This document shows positions 45,453-55,000 of a stretch of 64,000 nt of DNA, in pieces (position 1 is the first letter of the stretch; each line of letters opens with the position of its first letter). The stretch is from the NCBI RefSeq assembly GCF_022370835.2, contig NZ_CP092365.1, forward strand, positions 1,674,001 to 1,738,000, written 5' to 3'. Origin of the DNA: Mycolicibacillus parakoreensis. GTDB taxonomy: Bacteria; Actinomycetota; Actinomycetes; Mycobacteriales; Mycobacteriaceae. Both the position numbers and the translations under genes were made by a program. A model generated the notes under the pieces. That model was not told where the DNA came from. It saw nothing but the letters and a program-made list of their open reading frames with translations, and searched no databases.

Positions 45453-46754
45453 CTAAAGTGCCGCGGTCGGCTCGTCGCTCAGCAGGCGGCGCAGCAGGTG
45501 CATCGCGACGGTGGTGGAGCGTTCCCGCACGTCGGCACGGTTTCCGGGCAGGCGCACGGTGCGGGTCAGCGAACGGCCGTCGGCCAGCGCCGCGGTGAAA
45601 CAGACCGTCCCCACCGGCTTGTCCGCCGATCCACCGCCGGGCCCGGCGATCCCGGTGATCGCCACCGCGGTGTCGGCGCCGAATCGACGCAGCGCGCCGG
45701 CGGCCATCGCCTGCGCGACCGGTTCGGAGACCGCGCCGTGCTCCTCGATCAGCGCCGGGTCCACCCCGAGGAGTTCGGATTTCGCGGCGTTGGAGTAGCT
45801 GACCACTCCCCCGGCCACGTACGCCGACGACCCGGGTAGCTCGGTGAGGCGCGCCGCCAGCAGCCCCGCGGTGCAGGATTCGGCGGTCGCCACCGTGCGG
45901 CCGGCCACCAGTGCCGCGACCTGCTCGTCGATCAGGGACCCGTCGGTGGCGAACACCTCCCGGGGGTGGCGGGCGGTCAGCAGCCCCACCAGCGCGGTGT
46001 AGGCGGCCACGGCGGCGGGGGCGTCGGGTTCGTAACGGGTGACGATCTCCAACTCACCGCGGCGCAGGCACGTGGTGATCTCCAGGCGATCGAAGTCGGC
46101 GACGGTGCGTTCAGCCTCCCGCAGGGTGTCGGCCAGACTCGACTCGGGCAGCCCGAACATCCGCACGGTCTGCTGCCGATAGCGGGTGCGTGTGGCCGTC
46201 GCGTCCTGCACCGGCTCGCTGGCCAGCGCCGCCGGCCACATCGCCTGCAGCTCACGCGGCGGACCGGGCAACACCACGATGGTCGGGATTCGCGCCTGGT
46301 CGCCGGGGACGACGACACCGGGGGCGGTGCCCACCGGGGCGAGCACCGTGGCGCCGGCCGGGATCAGGGCCTGCTTACGGTTGGCCGCCATCACCGCCTC
46401 GAAATCGGCGTCCGGGTAGCGGCGCATCAGCGACCGCAGGATCGCGGCGATGGTGGCCTCGAGCTCGGTGTCCAACACCAGCTCACGCCCGCAGAACCGG
46501 GCCACCGTCTCCACGGTCAGGTCGTCGGCGGTCGGACCCAGCCCGCCGCTGGTGACGATGAGGTCGACGCCGGTATCGGCCAGAAACCGCAGGGCGGCCG
46601 TGAGGTCGCGCGGACGGTCACCGCAGACGGTGACATGGGCCAGCTCCACACCCGACTCCAGCAGCCGGTCGGCGATCCAGGGGCCGTTGCGGTCCTGGAT
46701 GCGTCCGGTCAGGACCTCGGTTCCGGTTACGACGATGCCTGCGCGTGTACTCAC
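45453..46754 (-). CDS. cinA: CinA-family protein with NMN deamidase-like domain
   Basis: 433 residues. N-terminal MoCF/COG1058 domain: [35 protein letters not shown] and [14 protein letters not shown]-terminal CinA/PncC domain: [24 protein letters not shown] (read in pieces) and [22 protein letters not shown]. Such proteins recycle NMN and hydrolyse ADP-ribose-type nucleotides; mycobacterial CinA (Rv1901) has been linked to tolerance to NAD-adduct drugs. The CinA-transporter convergent pair parallels Rv1901/Rv1902c. Short gap to the DUF77-like gene upstream suggests co-transcription. Confidence 0.93.
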   Translation of the reverse strand: MSTRAGIVVTGTEVLTGRIQDRNGPWIADRLLESGVELAHVTVCGDRPRDLTAALRFLADTGVDLIVTSGGLGPTADDLTVETVARFCGRELVLDTELEATIAAILRSLMRRYPDADFEAVMAANRKQALIPAGATVLAPVGTAPGVVVPGDQARIPTIVVLPGPPRELQAMWPAALASEPVQDATATRTRYRQQTVRMFGLPESSLADTLREAERTVADFDRLEITTCLRRGELEIVTRYEPDAPAAVAAYTALVGLLTARHPREVFATDGSLIDEQVAALVAGRTVATAESCTAGLLAARLTELPGSSAYVAGGVVSYSNAAKSELLGVDPALIEEHGAVSEPVAQAMAAGALRRFGADTAVAITGIAGPGGGSADKPVGTVCFTAALADGRSLTRTVRLPGNRADVRERSTTVAMHLLRRLLSDEPTAAL

Positions 46755-46765
46755 CGGCTAGAAGG

Positions 46766-47074
46766 CTAGTCCGGTGCCCGCAGATGCCGCTCGACCGCCT
46801 GCACCTTATGGGTCAGCGCATCGGAGACGCCGTCGCGCCAATCGACCTTGATCACCGTGCTCACCCGGGAGGCGTGGGCGGCCACCGCCTCCACCGCGCG
46901 ATGCACCACCGTCATCACCTGCTCCCAGGTGTCGCCCTCGATCACGGTGAACATCGCGTCGGTATGGTTCGGCAGGCCCGACTCCCGCACCACCCGCACC
47001 GCCTCGGCCACCGCCTCACTCACACCCTCACCGGTGCCCATCGGGCTCACCGAGAATGCGACCAGAACCGACAT
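46766..47074 (-). CDS. MTH1187/YqgV-type thiamine-binding family protein (Rv1898-like)
   Basis: 102 residues with a ferredoxin-like fold. The opening [20 protein letters not shown] and [19 protein letters not shown] are the DUF77/MTH1187 signature, in which a thiamine-type ligand is bound at oligomer interfaces. The ATG at 47074 follows an excellent GAGGAGGTG. It overlaps the end of the monooxygenase gene by 47 bases, so the two are translationally linked. Corresponds to Rv1898 by sequence and by nearness to cinA. Exact physiological ligand not established. Confidence 0.85.
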   Translation of the reverse strand: MSVLVAFSVSPMGTGEGVSEAVAEAVRVVRESGLPNHTDAMFTVIEGDTWEQVMTVVHRAVEAVAAHASRVSTVIKVDWRDGVSDALTHKVQAVERHLRAPD

Positions 47075-49013
47075 CGTGCCCACCTCCTCGCAACACGAAC
47101 TGGGTGAAATCCGGGCGACGCACCGCCGACCAGTATTCCGGTAGCGGCCAGGGACTGAGGGTGTGGATCTCACCGTCGGCGTTCTTGAAATAGGAGTGCT
47201 TGATCGACGGCTGCGACCACACCAGCGTCGCGATGGCCTCCTGGGTCCGCCGCTGCCACTCGGTGGCCGCCTCGACCCGCGGCTCCATCGAGTGCAGGTC
47301 GTCGGTGGTCAGCTTCGCCAGGCACTGATCGATGTAGCGCATCTGCAGCTCGGAGTGAAAAATCAGGCTACCCCCGTGCGCCAGGTGGGTGCCCGGCCCG
47401 TAGAGCAGAAAGAAGTTCGGAAACCTCGGCACCGTGATCCCCAGATAGGCGTACGGACGCTGCCCCCACAGGCGGCGCAGGTCGGTGCCGTCACGACCGG
47501 TGATGGTCATCGGCCACAACACCTCGGTGTGCCGAAACCCGGTGGCGTAGACGATGACCTCGGCCGGGTAGCGCTGTTCGTCGGTGGTGATCACCGCGTC
47601 GGGCCCGATCCGGTCGATCGGAGTGCGCACCAGCTCGACGTTGTCCCGCTTGAGCGTCGCCAGCCAGCTGCCGTTGTCCTGCAGGGTGCGCTTACCGGTC
47701 GCCGGATAGTCCGGCATCACCTTGGCCAACAGCCCCGGGTCGTCGCCGACCTGCCCGGTGATCCACTCGGTGAACATCATCCGGCCCAGCGCGTTGACCT
47801 CGCTCACCGCATGGTTCTGGTCCGGGTAGTCCGGATCGACGCGGGCCGCGTCGAGCCCCTTGTCCGCGCCCGGCCACAGCAGCAGAAAGCGGTACCAGCG
47901 ACCGTAGAACGGCAGATGCTCCAGCGCCCAGCGCACCCCGGCGCCGACCGCGTCGTGATACATCGGGTTGGGAAACATCCACTGTGCGCTGCGCTGAAAC
48001 ACGGTGAGCTGGGCGACGGTCTCGGCGATGGCGGGGGCGATCTGAAATCCGCTGGCGCCGGCCCCGATCAACGCCACCCGTTTGCCGGCCAACCCGACCG
48101 TGTGGTCCCAGGCGGCCGAGTGAAAAGCCGGCCCGGCGAAGGTGTCGGCGCCCGGAAACGGCGGGATGACCGGACGGTTGAGTTGGCCCACGGCGCTGAT
48201 CACCGCACGTGCGTGCAGGGTGCTCGTCGTGCCGTCGGCCGATCGCAGCGTGACCGACCACCGGCCCGCCTCGTCGTCCCACGTCGCGGCGACGACCTCG
48301 GTGCGCCACCGTATGTGCGGGGCCAGGCCGTGCCGGTCGAGCACCGCCTCGAAATAGCGGCGCAGCTCCGGTTGCTCGGCGAAGTAGTGCGTCCAGTCGT
48401 GATTGGGTTCGAAGCTGTAGCAGTAGAAGTGGTTGGCGATGTCGACGCGGGCGCCCGGGTAGGTGTTCTCCCACCAGGTGCCGCCCGGCCCGGCATTCTT
48501 CTCCACGATCGTGAACGGGATCCCGGCCTGTTGCAGGCGGATCCCGGCCAGTAACCCCGACTGTCCGCAGCCGATCACCAGCACCGACAGGTCGCCGACC
48601 TGCTCGGGAGGGAGCGGCTCGGGGCGGCGCGGGTCGGCGCCGTCGAGATCGAGTTCTTCGGCCAACAACTCCAGATACCGCTCGGGCACCGTCTCGCACG
48701 CCGCCCAATCCATCATCTCCTTGATCAGCTCGGCGCCAAGCGGTGCCGGCTGCGGGCAGCCGCGGTCGCGGTAGTCGGTCAGTACCGCGAGCGCTTCGGC
48801 GCGAGCGCGCGCCTTGTCCTCCTCGGACATGAAGCCCTGGATCTCGTTGAGGAAGGACCCGGCCGGCCGGAATTCCCGGATGAACCGGGGGTCGCCGGTC
48901 AGATGGACCAGCGACAACAGCAGCGTCGGGACGCTGAGCTGCTCCAGTGCCGCCGCGATCTCGGCCGTGGGGGTGTGAAACGGCCGACCGGAGAAACGGC
49001 TGCGCGACGCCAT
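47028..49013 (-). CDS. Baeyer-Villiger-type flavin monooxygenase
   Basis: 661 residues, longer than the usual 500-550 because of a 140-residue helical N-terminal extension also seen in some steroid/ketone BVMOs. Two Rossmann motifs are present: [15 protein letters not shown] (FAD, about 143-157) and [15 protein letters not shown] (NADPH, about 320). Between them is the BVMO fingerprint [28 protein letters not shown] is typical. It inserts oxygen next to a ketone using FAD, NADPH and O2. Ends inside the thiamine-binding-like gene. Substrate may be a steroid or long-chain ketone; unproven. Confidence 0.9.
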   Translation of the reverse strand: MASRSRFSGRPFHTPTAEIAAALEQLSVPTLLLSLVHLTGDPRFIREFRPAGSFLNEIQGFMSEEDKARARAEALAVLTDYRDRGCPQPAPLGAELIKEMMDWAACETVPERYLELLAEELDLDGADPRRPEPLPPEQVGDLSVLVIGCGQSGLLAGIRLQQAGIPFTIVEKNAGPGGTWWENTYPGARVDIANHFYCYSFEPNHDWTHYFAEQPELRRYFEAVLDRHGLAPHIRWRTEVVAATWDDEAGRWSVTLRSADGTTSTLHARAVISAVGQLNRPVIPPFPGADTFAGPAFHSAAWDHTVGLAGKRVALIGAGASGFQIAPAIAETVAQLTVFQRSAQWMFPNPMYHDAVGAGVRWALEHLPFYGRWYRFLLLWPGADKGLDAARVDPDYPDQNHAVSEVNALGRMMFTEWITGQVGDDPGLLAKVMPDYPATGKRTLQDNGSWLATLKRDNVELVRTPIDRIGPDAVITTDEQRYPAEVIVYATGFRHTEVLWPMTITGRDGTDLRRLWGQRPYAYLGITVPRFPNFFLLYGPGTHLAHGGSLIFHSELQMRYIDQCLAKLTTDDLHSMEPRVEAATEWQRRTQEAIATLVWSQPSIKHSYFKNADGEIHTLSPWPLPEYWSAVRRPDFTQFVLRGGGHDVGSGRILGEPDGHR

Positions 49014-49088
49014 GCCTCATTACGCTATTTGTCGTCGCGAAATGGAGCAAGGTGTTGCGGCGGGGTTGTCCATGTCACACTCTTGTTC

Positions 49089-50000
49089 ATGGTGGTCGCA
49101 ATCGCCCGGCCCAAGTTGGAGGGCAACGTTGCTGTCGGTGAGGGACGTCAACTCGGCTTCGCGGAGTTCGGCGCGCCCCAGGGGCGCGCGATGTTCTGGC
49201 TGCACGGCACCCCGGGGGCCCGCCGGCAGATCCCGCTGGAGGCGCGGCTGTTCGCCGAACGCGAGAACATCCGCCTGATCGGGGTCGACCGGCCCGGGAT
49301 CGGCTCCTCCACGCCCTACCAGTACGAAACCGTGCTGCAGTTCGCCGGCGACCTGCGCACCATGGCTGACACGCTGGGTGTGCAGAAGATGGCGATCATC
49401 GGCCTGTCCGGCGGCGGGCCCTACACGCTGGCCTGCGCGGCGGCCATGCCGGACCGGGTCGTCGCCGCCGGGGTGCTCGGCGGGGTCGCGCCCTCCACCG
49501 GCCCCGACGGTCTATCCAGCGGGTTGATGACGCTCGCCGCGATCGCCTCCCCGGTCATCGAGGTGGCCGGCGGGCCGCTCAGCGTCGTCGCCAGTGGCGT
49601 GATCCGGCTGATCAGGCCGGTCGCCTCCCCTGCCGTGTGGCTGTACGGCCGGATCTCCCCGGAGGGGGACCGCCAGCTGCTGGCGCGCCCGGAGTTCAAG
49701 GCGATGTTCCTCGACGACCTGCTCAACGGCAGCCGCAAACAGCTGGCGGCGCCGTTCGCCGACGCGGTGGTGTTCGCGCGCGACTGGGGTTTCCGGCTCG
49801 TCGACGTCGGCGTTCCGGTGCACTGGTGGCACGGCGACGCCGACCACATCATCCCGTTCTCCCACGGTGAGCACGTCGTCGCCCGGCTGCCCCACGCCAA
49901 GATGTACCCGATGCCCGGCGAGAGTCACCTGGGCGGACTCGGGCGCGCCGAGGAGATCTTGACCACGCTGGCCGACGCCTGGGATCACGCCGACGGGTAG
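49089..50000 (+). CDS. Alpha/beta hydrolase (LipJ-type hydrolase domain without cyclase)
   Basis: 303 residues. Oxyanion motif WLHGTPGARRQIP (about 37-49), nucleophile elbow GLSGGGPY (about 110-117), acid candidate in WHGDADHIIP and His in GESHLGGLG. The overall sequence resembles the hydrolase half of Rv1900c (LipJ), which in M. tuberculosis carries a C-terminal adenylate cyclase; that half is absent here. Start ATG 49089, 76 bases divergent from the monooxygenase. The downstream HAD gene follows after 12 bases. Substrate probably a small ester or lipid. Confidence 0.85.
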   Translation: MVVAIARPKLEGNVAVGEGRQLGFAEFGAPQGRAMFWLHGTPGARRQIPLEARLFAERENIRLIGVDRPGIGSSTPYQYETVLQFAGDLRTMADTLGVQKMAIIGLSGGGPYTLACAAAMPDRVVAAGVLGGVAPSTGPDGLSSGLMTLAAIASPVIEVAGGPLSVVASGVIRLIRPVASPAVWLYGRISPEGDRQLLARPEFKAMFLDDLLNGSRKQLAAPFADAVVFARDWGFRLVDVGVPVHWWHGDADHIIPFSHGEHVVARLPHAKMYPMPGESHLGGLGRAEEILTTLADAWDHADG

Positions 50001-50012
50001 CGACACCGACCG

Positions 50013-50801
50013 ATGACCGAGCCGACGACGACGGTGACGCCACACGACGCGGTGGCCCAGATCGCGGCGAGTCCGCCCGGGCCGCACATCGGCGCCTTCT
50101 TCGACCTGGACGGCACCTTGGTCGCCGGGTTCACCGCGACCGCGCACGCCGGCCACCGGATCCGGCTGCGGCAGGCCAGGATCGGTGAGATCCTCGGGGT
50201 CATCGAGGCGGCGACGCGCTACCGACTCGGGCGCATCCAGTTCGACCGGTTGCTGGTGCGCGCCGCCGGGTATCTGCGGGGTGAGTCGATCGCCACCCTC
50301 GACTCCCTCGGTGACTGGTTGTTCACCCACCGCATCATCGATCGGGTCTATCCGCTGATGCGCGAGATCGTGCACGCCCATCAGCGTCGCGGCCACACCG
50401 TGGTGCTCAGCTCGTCGGCGTTGACCATCCACGCCGAGCCGGTCGCCCGGTTCCTCGACATCCCGCACGTGGTGTGCAATCACTTCGAGCTCGACCGGTC
50501 CGGACTGCTCACCGGCGGCGTCCGGACTCCGGTCGTCTGGGGGAAGCAGAAAGCCGTTGCCGTACAACAATTCTGCGCAGAACGGGAGATCGATTTGCAG
50601 CACAGTTATTTCTACGCCGACGGCGACGAGGACGTGGCGCTGATGACGTTGGTGGGCCGGCCTCGCCCGGTCAACCCCCGCTCGGGGCTGGCCACGACGG
50701 CCGCCGAACGGCAGTGGCCGGTGCTGCGGATGCCGCGCCCCGACCAGCGCAGCACCGCGCGCCGGATCGCGGGGTTCGGGTGGGCGGCTCTGTGGGGGTG
50801 A
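50013..50801 (+). CDS. HAD-IB family phosphatase
   Basis: 262 residues. The first HAD motif is FFDLDGTLVAG with the nucleophile Asp (about residue 31), motif II is VVLSSSALTI (about 130-139), the Lys motif is WGKQKAVAV, and motif III is YFYADGDEDVALM (about 196-208). The SerB-type subfamily is often fused to or paired with acyltransferases. It likely dephosphorylates a lipid- or serine-type phosphate; the C-terminal RSTARRIAGFGW segment may contact the membrane. Linked to the hydrolase upstream and overlapping or nearly overlapping the macro-domain gene. Confidence 0.87.
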   Translation: MTEPTTTVTPHDAVAQIAASPPGPHIGAFFDLDGTLVAGFTATAHAGHRIRLRQARIGEILGVIEAATRYRLGRIQFDRLLVRAAGYLRGESIATLDSLGDWLFTHRIIDRVYPLMREIVHAHQRRGHTVVLSSSALTIHAEPVARFLDIPHVVCNHFELDRSGLLTGGVRTPVVWGKQKAVAVQQFCAEREIDLQHSYFYADGDEDVALMTLVGRPRPVNPRSGLATTAAERQWPVLRMPRPDQRSTARRIAGFGWAALWG

Positions 50802-50812
50802 GTGCGGCGGGC

Positions 50813-51304
50813 ATGGAGCTGGAAGTCGCCCAGGTCGACATCACCACACTCGCGGTCGATGCGATCACCAACGCGGCCAACACCGGCCTGCGCCACGGCG
50901 GCGGGGTGGCCGCGGCCATCGCCCGGGCGGCCGGCCCGGCCTTGGTCGAGGAGTCGCGGCGAAAGGCCCCGATCGGACTCGGCGAGGCCGTGGCCACCAC
51001 CGCCGGGGCGCTGCCCGCCCGGTATGTGATCCACGCGGCGACGATGGAACTCGGCGGACCGACCTCGGCGGAGATCATCGCCGCCGCTACCGCATCGACC
51101 CTGGCCATCGCCGAGGATCTGCAGTGCGCCTCGCTGGCGCTGGTCGCCTTCGGCACCGGGGTCGGTGGGTTCCCGCTCGGCGAGGCGGCCCGGCTGATGG
51201 TCACCGCGGTACGCGCCCACCGCCCCACCGCGCTGCGTCGGATCGTGTTCGCCGTGCACGGTGCGCCGGCCGAGCAGGCGTTCGACGCGGCGCTGCGGTC
51301 CTGA
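50813..51304 (+). CDS. Macro-domain (ADP-ribose-binding) protein
   Basis: 163 residues, a stand-alone macro domain that binds or hydrolyses ADP-ribose derivatives. ITTLAVDAITNAANTGLRHGGGVAAAI (about residues 8-34, in pieces) holds the first ligand loop, and VAFGTGVGGFPLGEAARL (about 109-126) the second. In M. tuberculosis the macro domain of LppD (Rv1899c) lies in the same neighbourhood, but this copy lacks a lipobox. ATG 50813 begins the family N terminus; a GTG at 50798 overlapping the HAD stop is the alternative. Confidence 0.85.
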   Translation: MELEVAQVDITTLAVDAITNAANTGLRHGGGVAAAIARAAGPALVEESRRKAPIGLGEAVATTAGALPARYVIHAATMELGGPTSAEIIAAATASTLAIAEDLQCASLALVAFGTGVGGFPLGEAARLMVTAVRAHRPTALRRIVFAVHGAPAEQAFDAALRS

Positions 51305-51308
51305 GGCG

Positions 51309-52205
51309 ATGACACCACGCGCCGACGACGACCGGTGGGACATCCACACCGGTGTCGGCTACACCGCGCTGGTGGTGGCCGCCTGGCGTGCGCTGCACAC
51401 CGCCGGGCCCGACCCGGTGGCCGCCGACGACTGGGCCCGGGCGTTCGTCGAGGCCGCCGCCGACCCCTATCTGAGCGGGTTGCTCGACGCGGCGCCCACC
51501 GCCGACACCGCGGTGTTCCCCACGCTCTACGGAGTGCAGACTCGGTTCTTCGACGAGTTCTTCACCGCCGCCTCGGCGGCCGGGATCGCGCAGGCGGTGA
51601 TCCTCGGGGCCGGCCTGGACACCCGGTGCTACCGGCTGGGCTGGCCGGACGAGAGCGTCGTGTTCGAGGTCGACCAGCCGGCGGTGCTGCGGTTCAAAAC
51701 CGCCGTGCTCGCCGAGCGGGGCGCCCGGCCGGCCACCCGCCGGGTCCCGATCGGCGCGGATCTTCGCGGGCCGTGGGCCGAGTCGCTGCTGGCCGCCGGG
51801 TTCGAGCCCGGCCGGCCGTGCGCCTGGTCGGTGGAGGGCGTGCTGCCCTATCTGACCGGTGCCGACCAGGACGCGCTGCTGACCGCGCTCACCACGCTCT
51901 CCGCGGCGGGCAGCCGGATCGCGATCGGTGCGCTGGGCTCGCACTTCGACGCCGAGCAGTTCGCCGCGGTCACCGCCGAGCACCCCGGGCTGCAGATCTT
52001 CCGGGACGTGGACTTCTCGGCGCTGACCCACCCTCCGGAGCAGCGCGCCGACCCCGCCGACTGGCTCGAGCGCCACGGGTGGGCGCTGACCCGGGTGGGG
52101 ACGACGCTGGACCTGCAAGCCGATCACGGTGCGAGTCCCCCGGCGGTGATGGTGGCCGTCGACCGGGTGCTGCGCTCGCAGTACGTGCATGCCACGCGGC
52201 GGTGA
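51309..52205 (+). CDS. SAM-dependent methyltransferase (TIGR00027 mycobacterial family)
   Basis: 298 residues of the large mycobacterial family related to leucine carboxyl methyltransferases (Rv1896c group). SAM contact region QAVILGAGLDTRCYRL (about 95-110), acidic VVFEVDQPAVLRFK (about 117-130), and AWSVEGVLPYL (about 175-185) are hallmarks. It would methylate a carboxyl or hydroxyl group on an unknown metabolite. The ATG at 51309 lies four bases after the macro-domain stop, so both are in one operon with the upstream genes. Confidence 0.9.
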   Translation: MTPRADDDRWDIHTGVGYTALVVAAWRALHTAGPDPVAADDWARAFVEAAADPYLSGLLDAAPTADTAVFPTLYGVQTRFFDEFFTAASAAGIAQAVILGAGLDTRCYRLGWPDESVVFEVDQPAVLRFKTAVLAERGARPATRRVPIGADLRGPWAESLLAAGFEPGRPCAWSVEGVLPYLTGADQDALLTALTTLSAAGSRIAIGALGSHFDAEQFAAVTAEHPGLQIFRDVDFSALTHPPEQRADPADWLERHGWALTRVGTTLDLQADHGASPPAVMVAVDRVLRSQYVHATRR

Positions 52206-52246
52206 GCGCCCCACATTTGCATTGTCGGCCCGCGGGGGGACTAAAC

Positions 52247-52260
52247 TAGAACGCGTTACA
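52247..52260. promoter_or_regulatory. KstR-type operator before the nitronate monooxygenase gene
   Basis: TAGAACGCGTTACA fits the KstR motif TNNAACNNGTTNNA at every fixed position. It lies 35 bases before the ATG at 52295 in a short AT-rich promoter (CTAAACTAGAAC, then TTACATTTTTTC). KstR represses cholesterol-catabolism genes in mycobacteria, so de-repression by sterol-CoA intermediates is predicted. Confidence 0.6.
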
Positions 52261-52294
52261 TTTTTTCTCCCCCGCCCCCGGTAAGGATCCACCG

Positions 52295-53425
52295 ATGCAC
52301 ACTCCCATCTGCGACGAACTCGGCATCGAGTTCCCGATTTTCGCCTTCACCCATTGCCGTGACGTGGTGGTGGCGGTGAGCAAAGCCGGTGGATTCGGGG
52401 TGCTCGGGGCGGTCGGGTTCACTCCCGAACAGCTGGAGATCGAGTTGAACTGGATCGACGAGAACATCGGCGATCACCCGTACGGGGTCGACATCGTCAT
52501 CCCGAACAAGTACGAGGGCATGGACGCCAACCTCTCCGGCGAGGAGCTCACCACGATGCTGCAGTCGATGGTGCCCGCCGAGCATCTGGAATTCGGCCGC
52601 AAGATCCTCGCCGACCACGGGGTGCCGGTCGACGACGCCGACGACAACGCCCTGCAGCTGCTCGGGTGGACCGAGGCCACCGCCACCCCGCAGGTCGAGA
52701 TCGCGTTGCGGCACCCGAAAATGACGCTGATCGCCAATGCGCTCGGTACCCCTCCGGCGGACATGATCGACCACATCCATGCCGCGGGACGCAAGGTCGC
52801 CGCGCTCTGCGGGTCCCCGTCGCAGGCACGTAAACACGCCGACGCCGGCGTCGACATCATCATCGCCCAGGGCGGCGAGGGCGGCGGTCACTGCGGTGAG
52901 GTCGGCTCGATCGTGTTGTGGCCGCAGGTCGTCAAGGAGGTTGCGCCCACCCCGGTGTTGGCGGCCGGCGGGATCGGCAGCGGCCAGCAGATCGCGGCGG
53001 CGTTGGCGCTGGGTACCCAGGGCGCCTGGACCGGATCGCAGTGGCTGATGGTCGAAGAGGCCGAGAACACCCCCGTGCAGCAGGCGGCCTACGCCAAGGC
53101 CTCCAGCCGCGATACGGTGCGCAGCCGATCATTCACCGGCAAGCCGTGCCGGATGCTGCGCAACGAGTGGACCGAGGCCTGGGAGACTCCGGGCAATCCG
53201 GAGCCGCTGGGCATGCCGCTGCAGTACATGGTCTCGGGAATGGCGGTCAAAGCCACCCACAAATACCCCAACGAGACCGTCGACGTCGCATTCAACCCGG
53301 TCGGCCAGGTGGTCGGTCAGTTCACCAAGGTGGACAAGACCGCCACGGTGATCGAACGCTGGGTCCAGGAGTACCTGGAGGCCAGCGGCCGCCTCGACGA
53401 ACTCAACGAGGCGGCCGGCGCTTAA
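52295..53425 (+). CDS. Nitronate monooxygenase / 2-nitropropane dioxygenase family protein (Rv1894c-like)
   Basis: 376 residues, FMN-dependent TIM barrel. It begins CDELGIEFPIFAFTHCRDVV and contains GGFGVLGAVGFTPEQL, the phosphate-binding AQGGEGGGHCGEVGS with the catalytic His region (about 190-204), and VLAAGGIGSGQQIAAALALG (about 218-237). The family oxidises nitronates, but some members act as enoyl reductases. A KstR-like box upstream hints at a steroid-related substrate. Converges with a small gene across a perfect palindrome at 53438-53459. Confidence 0.9.
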   Translation: MHTPICDELGIEFPIFAFTHCRDVVVAVSKAGGFGVLGAVGFTPEQLEIELNWIDENIGDHPYGVDIVIPNKYEGMDANLSGEELTTMLQSMVPAEHLEFGRKILADHGVPVDDADDNALQLLGWTEATATPQVEIALRHPKMTLIANALGTPPADMIDHIHAAGRKVAALCGSPSQARKHADAGVDIIIAQGGEGGGHCGEVGSIVLWPQVVKEVAPTPVLAAGGIGSGQQIAAALALGTQGAWTGSQWLMVEEAENTPVQQAAYAKASSRDTVRSRSFTGKPCRMLRNEWTEAWETPGNPEPLGMPLQYMVSGMAVKATHKYPNETVDVAFNPVGQVVGQFTKVDKTATVIERWVQEYLEASGRLDELNEAAGA

Positions 53426-53437
53426 AGCGTCCCGGAG

Positions 53438-53459
53438 ACCCGTCGCGGCCGCGACGGGT
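53438..53459. terminator. Perfect 22-bp palindrome between convergent genes
   Basis: ACCCGTCGCGG followed by its exact reverse complement, 13 bases after the monooxygenase stop and 20 bases before the stop of the convergent small gene. It fits a bidirectional I-shaped terminator without a T tract. Confidence 0.55.
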
Positions 53460-53479
53460 GGTCTGTCCGGTCGCGGCGG

Positions 53480-53698
53480 TCAGATCTCGTCGTCGTCGCG
53501 ACCGGTCGCCATCTCCTTGACCTTCTCGATCGTGTGGCTGCCGATGTCCAACGAGTTCTCGACGATGCCGTTCACGCCGCCGGAGACGTCGCCGCGGATG
53601 ATGTCGCCGGCGTTCTCGACGATGTCGGACGCCTTCTCGACGGCGTGGGTGGCGATGTCACGCGCCGACTCCAGCGCGTCTTTGGGGTTGAAAGCCAT
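53480..53698 (-). CDS. Small amphipathic repeat protein (Rv1893-like)
   Basis: 72 residues. Imperfect heptad/undecad repeats ARDIATHAVEKASDIVENAGDI and NSLDIGSHTIEKVKEM (read in pieces) form amphipathic helices, with an acidic C-terminal DDDEI. Rv1893 in M. tuberculosis occupies the same position beside Rv1894c and has the same size. Helical repeats of this kind are seen in stress-related small proteins, but no function is known. GAGGAGAGG precedes the ATG. Confidence 0.75.
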   Translation of the reverse strand: MAFNPKDALESARDIATHAVEKASDIVENAGDIIRGDVSGGVNGIVENSLDIGSHTIEKVKEMATGRDDDEI

Positions 53699-53771
53699 GA
53701 GCCTCTCCTCTTCGTTCGCAGCTCACGATTGATTTTAGCGGGAAACCCGGTGCGGTGAGCCGGGGCGCTGC

Positions 53772-54233
53772 TCAGGGCTGGTGGAATCCGGGCGGCGCGT
53801 AGGGGCCGGCCCCACCGGTGAACCAGCCGGGCTGCCACCCGCGCTCGGTGCACAGCATCGGCAACCCGTCGGGCGACTGCGCCGAGACCTGGCTGCGCGC
53901 GGGATCCGGGCACGGCGCGCCCACCTCCTGGACACCGCGGATCGGCGGCGACGCCACCCAGAAGCCGGTGGTCGGCGGGTCCCACGGTGGCCCCTGGTTG
54001 GGGATCCAGTGGCAGGCCAGGGTCTCCCCGCCGGGGCCGCGACCGAAGATGAATCGCTCCCAGCTGTGGCACGGCGCGCCCAGCGACGCCTGATCGTTCA
54101 TGCCGGGCACGTCGGTGTCGTAGTGGCCTCCGGGTTCGGCGGCGCTGGGCGCCGCCCCGCCGATCGCCGCCACGCCGATCCCGGCCGCGGTGCCGGCGGT
54201 GAGGGCCGCGGCGATGACAACCTCGCGAATCAT
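53772..54233 (-). CDS. Secreted protein of unknown function (Rv1891-like)
   Basis: 153 residues. A signal peptide of about 34 residues (AALTAGTAAGIGVAAIGGAAPSAA, in pieces) precedes a mature part with ASLGAPCHSWERFIFGRG, ACHWIPNQG, GAPCPDP and PMLCTERGWQPGWF. Four cysteines and many Trp/Pro suggest a small disulfide-bonded, possibly ligand-binding, module that looks internally duplicated (Cys-x-aromatic segments). No catalytic motif. The ATG at 54233 gives the compact signal sequence. Confidence 0.72.
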   Translation of the reverse strand: MIREVVIAAALTAGTAAGIGVAAIGGAAPSAAEPGGHYDTDVPGMNDQASLGAPCHSWERFIFGRGPGGETLACHWIPNQGPPWDPPTTGFWVASPPIRGVQEVGAPCPDPARSQVSAQSPDGLPMLCTERGWQPGWFTGGAGPYAPPGFHQP

Positions 54234-54363
54234 GTTCTGCCTTCGGGTCCGGGCGGGTGCGCCGCTGCGCGCATGCTGCGCCAAAGCCTAACCGCCCGAC
54301 CACCGCCGGTGACCGGAATGGTCCAACCGGGCCGCGACACCCGTTGTAGAGCGCACGTTCTGT

Positions 54364-54378
54364 TATGGTGTTTCGGTG
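54364..54378 (+). promoter_or_regulatory. Leaderless promoter of the TetR gene
   Basis: A -10 element TATGGT (54364-54369) is followed after six bases by the GTG start (54376), the spacing of leaderless mycobacterial genes. No ribosome site is present. Confidence 0.5.
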
Positions 54379-54990
54379 CCGCGCCCCCGCCGCCACGACC
54401 TCGAGTCGATTCTCGACGCCGTCGAGGACCTCACCACCCGTTCCGGGACCGCGGCGGTGACCATCCGCGCGCTCGCGAGGGCCAGCGGGGTCTCCAACGG
54501 CGCCATCTACCACGCGTTCGGATCACGCGCGGCGATCCTGGGACACGCCTGGCTGCGGGCGGCCCACCGGTTCCTCGACATCCAACGCAGCCAGATCACC
54601 GCAGCCGCCGACGCCGATCCGGTGGAATCGGTCGTGGTCGCGGCCGAGGCGGCCGCCGTGCTCGCCGAGCGGCACCCGGGCTCCGCCGCGGTGCTGCTGG
54701 CACTGGATCGGCCCGATCTGGTCGCCGCCGGGGTGCCCGCCGCGTTGGTCGGCGAACTCACCGCCGTGCAGGACCGGCTGGTCGAGGTGCTCGCCGATCT
54801 GGCCGACCGGATGTGGCGCCGCCGCGACGGCGCGGCCGTCGCGGTGATCACCACCTGCGTCGTCGACCTGCCGACCGCGATCCTGCTCACCCGGGGGCGG
54901 CTGACCCACGTCGCCGCCCGCCAACAGTTGCGCGCCGCCGTCCGGGCGGTGGCCGCGGTCGGACCCCCCGACCGCACCCGACGACGGTGA
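54376..54990 (+). CDS. TetR-family regulator
   Basis: 204 residues. The HTH is seen as AAVTIRALARASGVSNGAIY with HAFGSRAAILGHAW following (about residues 28-62). The C-terminal part is Ala/Val-rich helical with no recognised ligand motif. Apparently leaderless. The next gene, an enoyl-CoA hydratase homologue, starts ten bases after the stop, so the regulator probably controls its own operon. Confidence 0.87.
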   Translation: MPRPRRHDLESILDAVEDLTTRSGTAAVTIRALARASGVSNGAIYHAFGSRAAILGHAWLRAAHRFLDIQRSQITAAADADPVESVVVAAEAAAVLAERHPGSAAVLLALDRPDLVAAGVPAALVGELTAVQDRLVEVLADLADRMWRRRDGAAVAVITTCVVDLPTAILLTRGRLTHVAARQQLRAAVRAVAAVGPPDRTRRR

Positions 54991-55000
54991 GAGGACCGCG

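Noticed and set aside
45445..45465. DosR-like GGGACTAAAGTGCC between the transporter and cinA
   Set aside because: It overlaps the cinA stop codon between convergent genes, with no start downstream on either strand, so it is probably a chance match.
52234..52246. DosR-like half-site GGGGGGACTAAAC before the nitronate monooxygenase
   Set aside because: Only one half matches; the overlapping TNNAACNNGTTNNA motif explains the region better.
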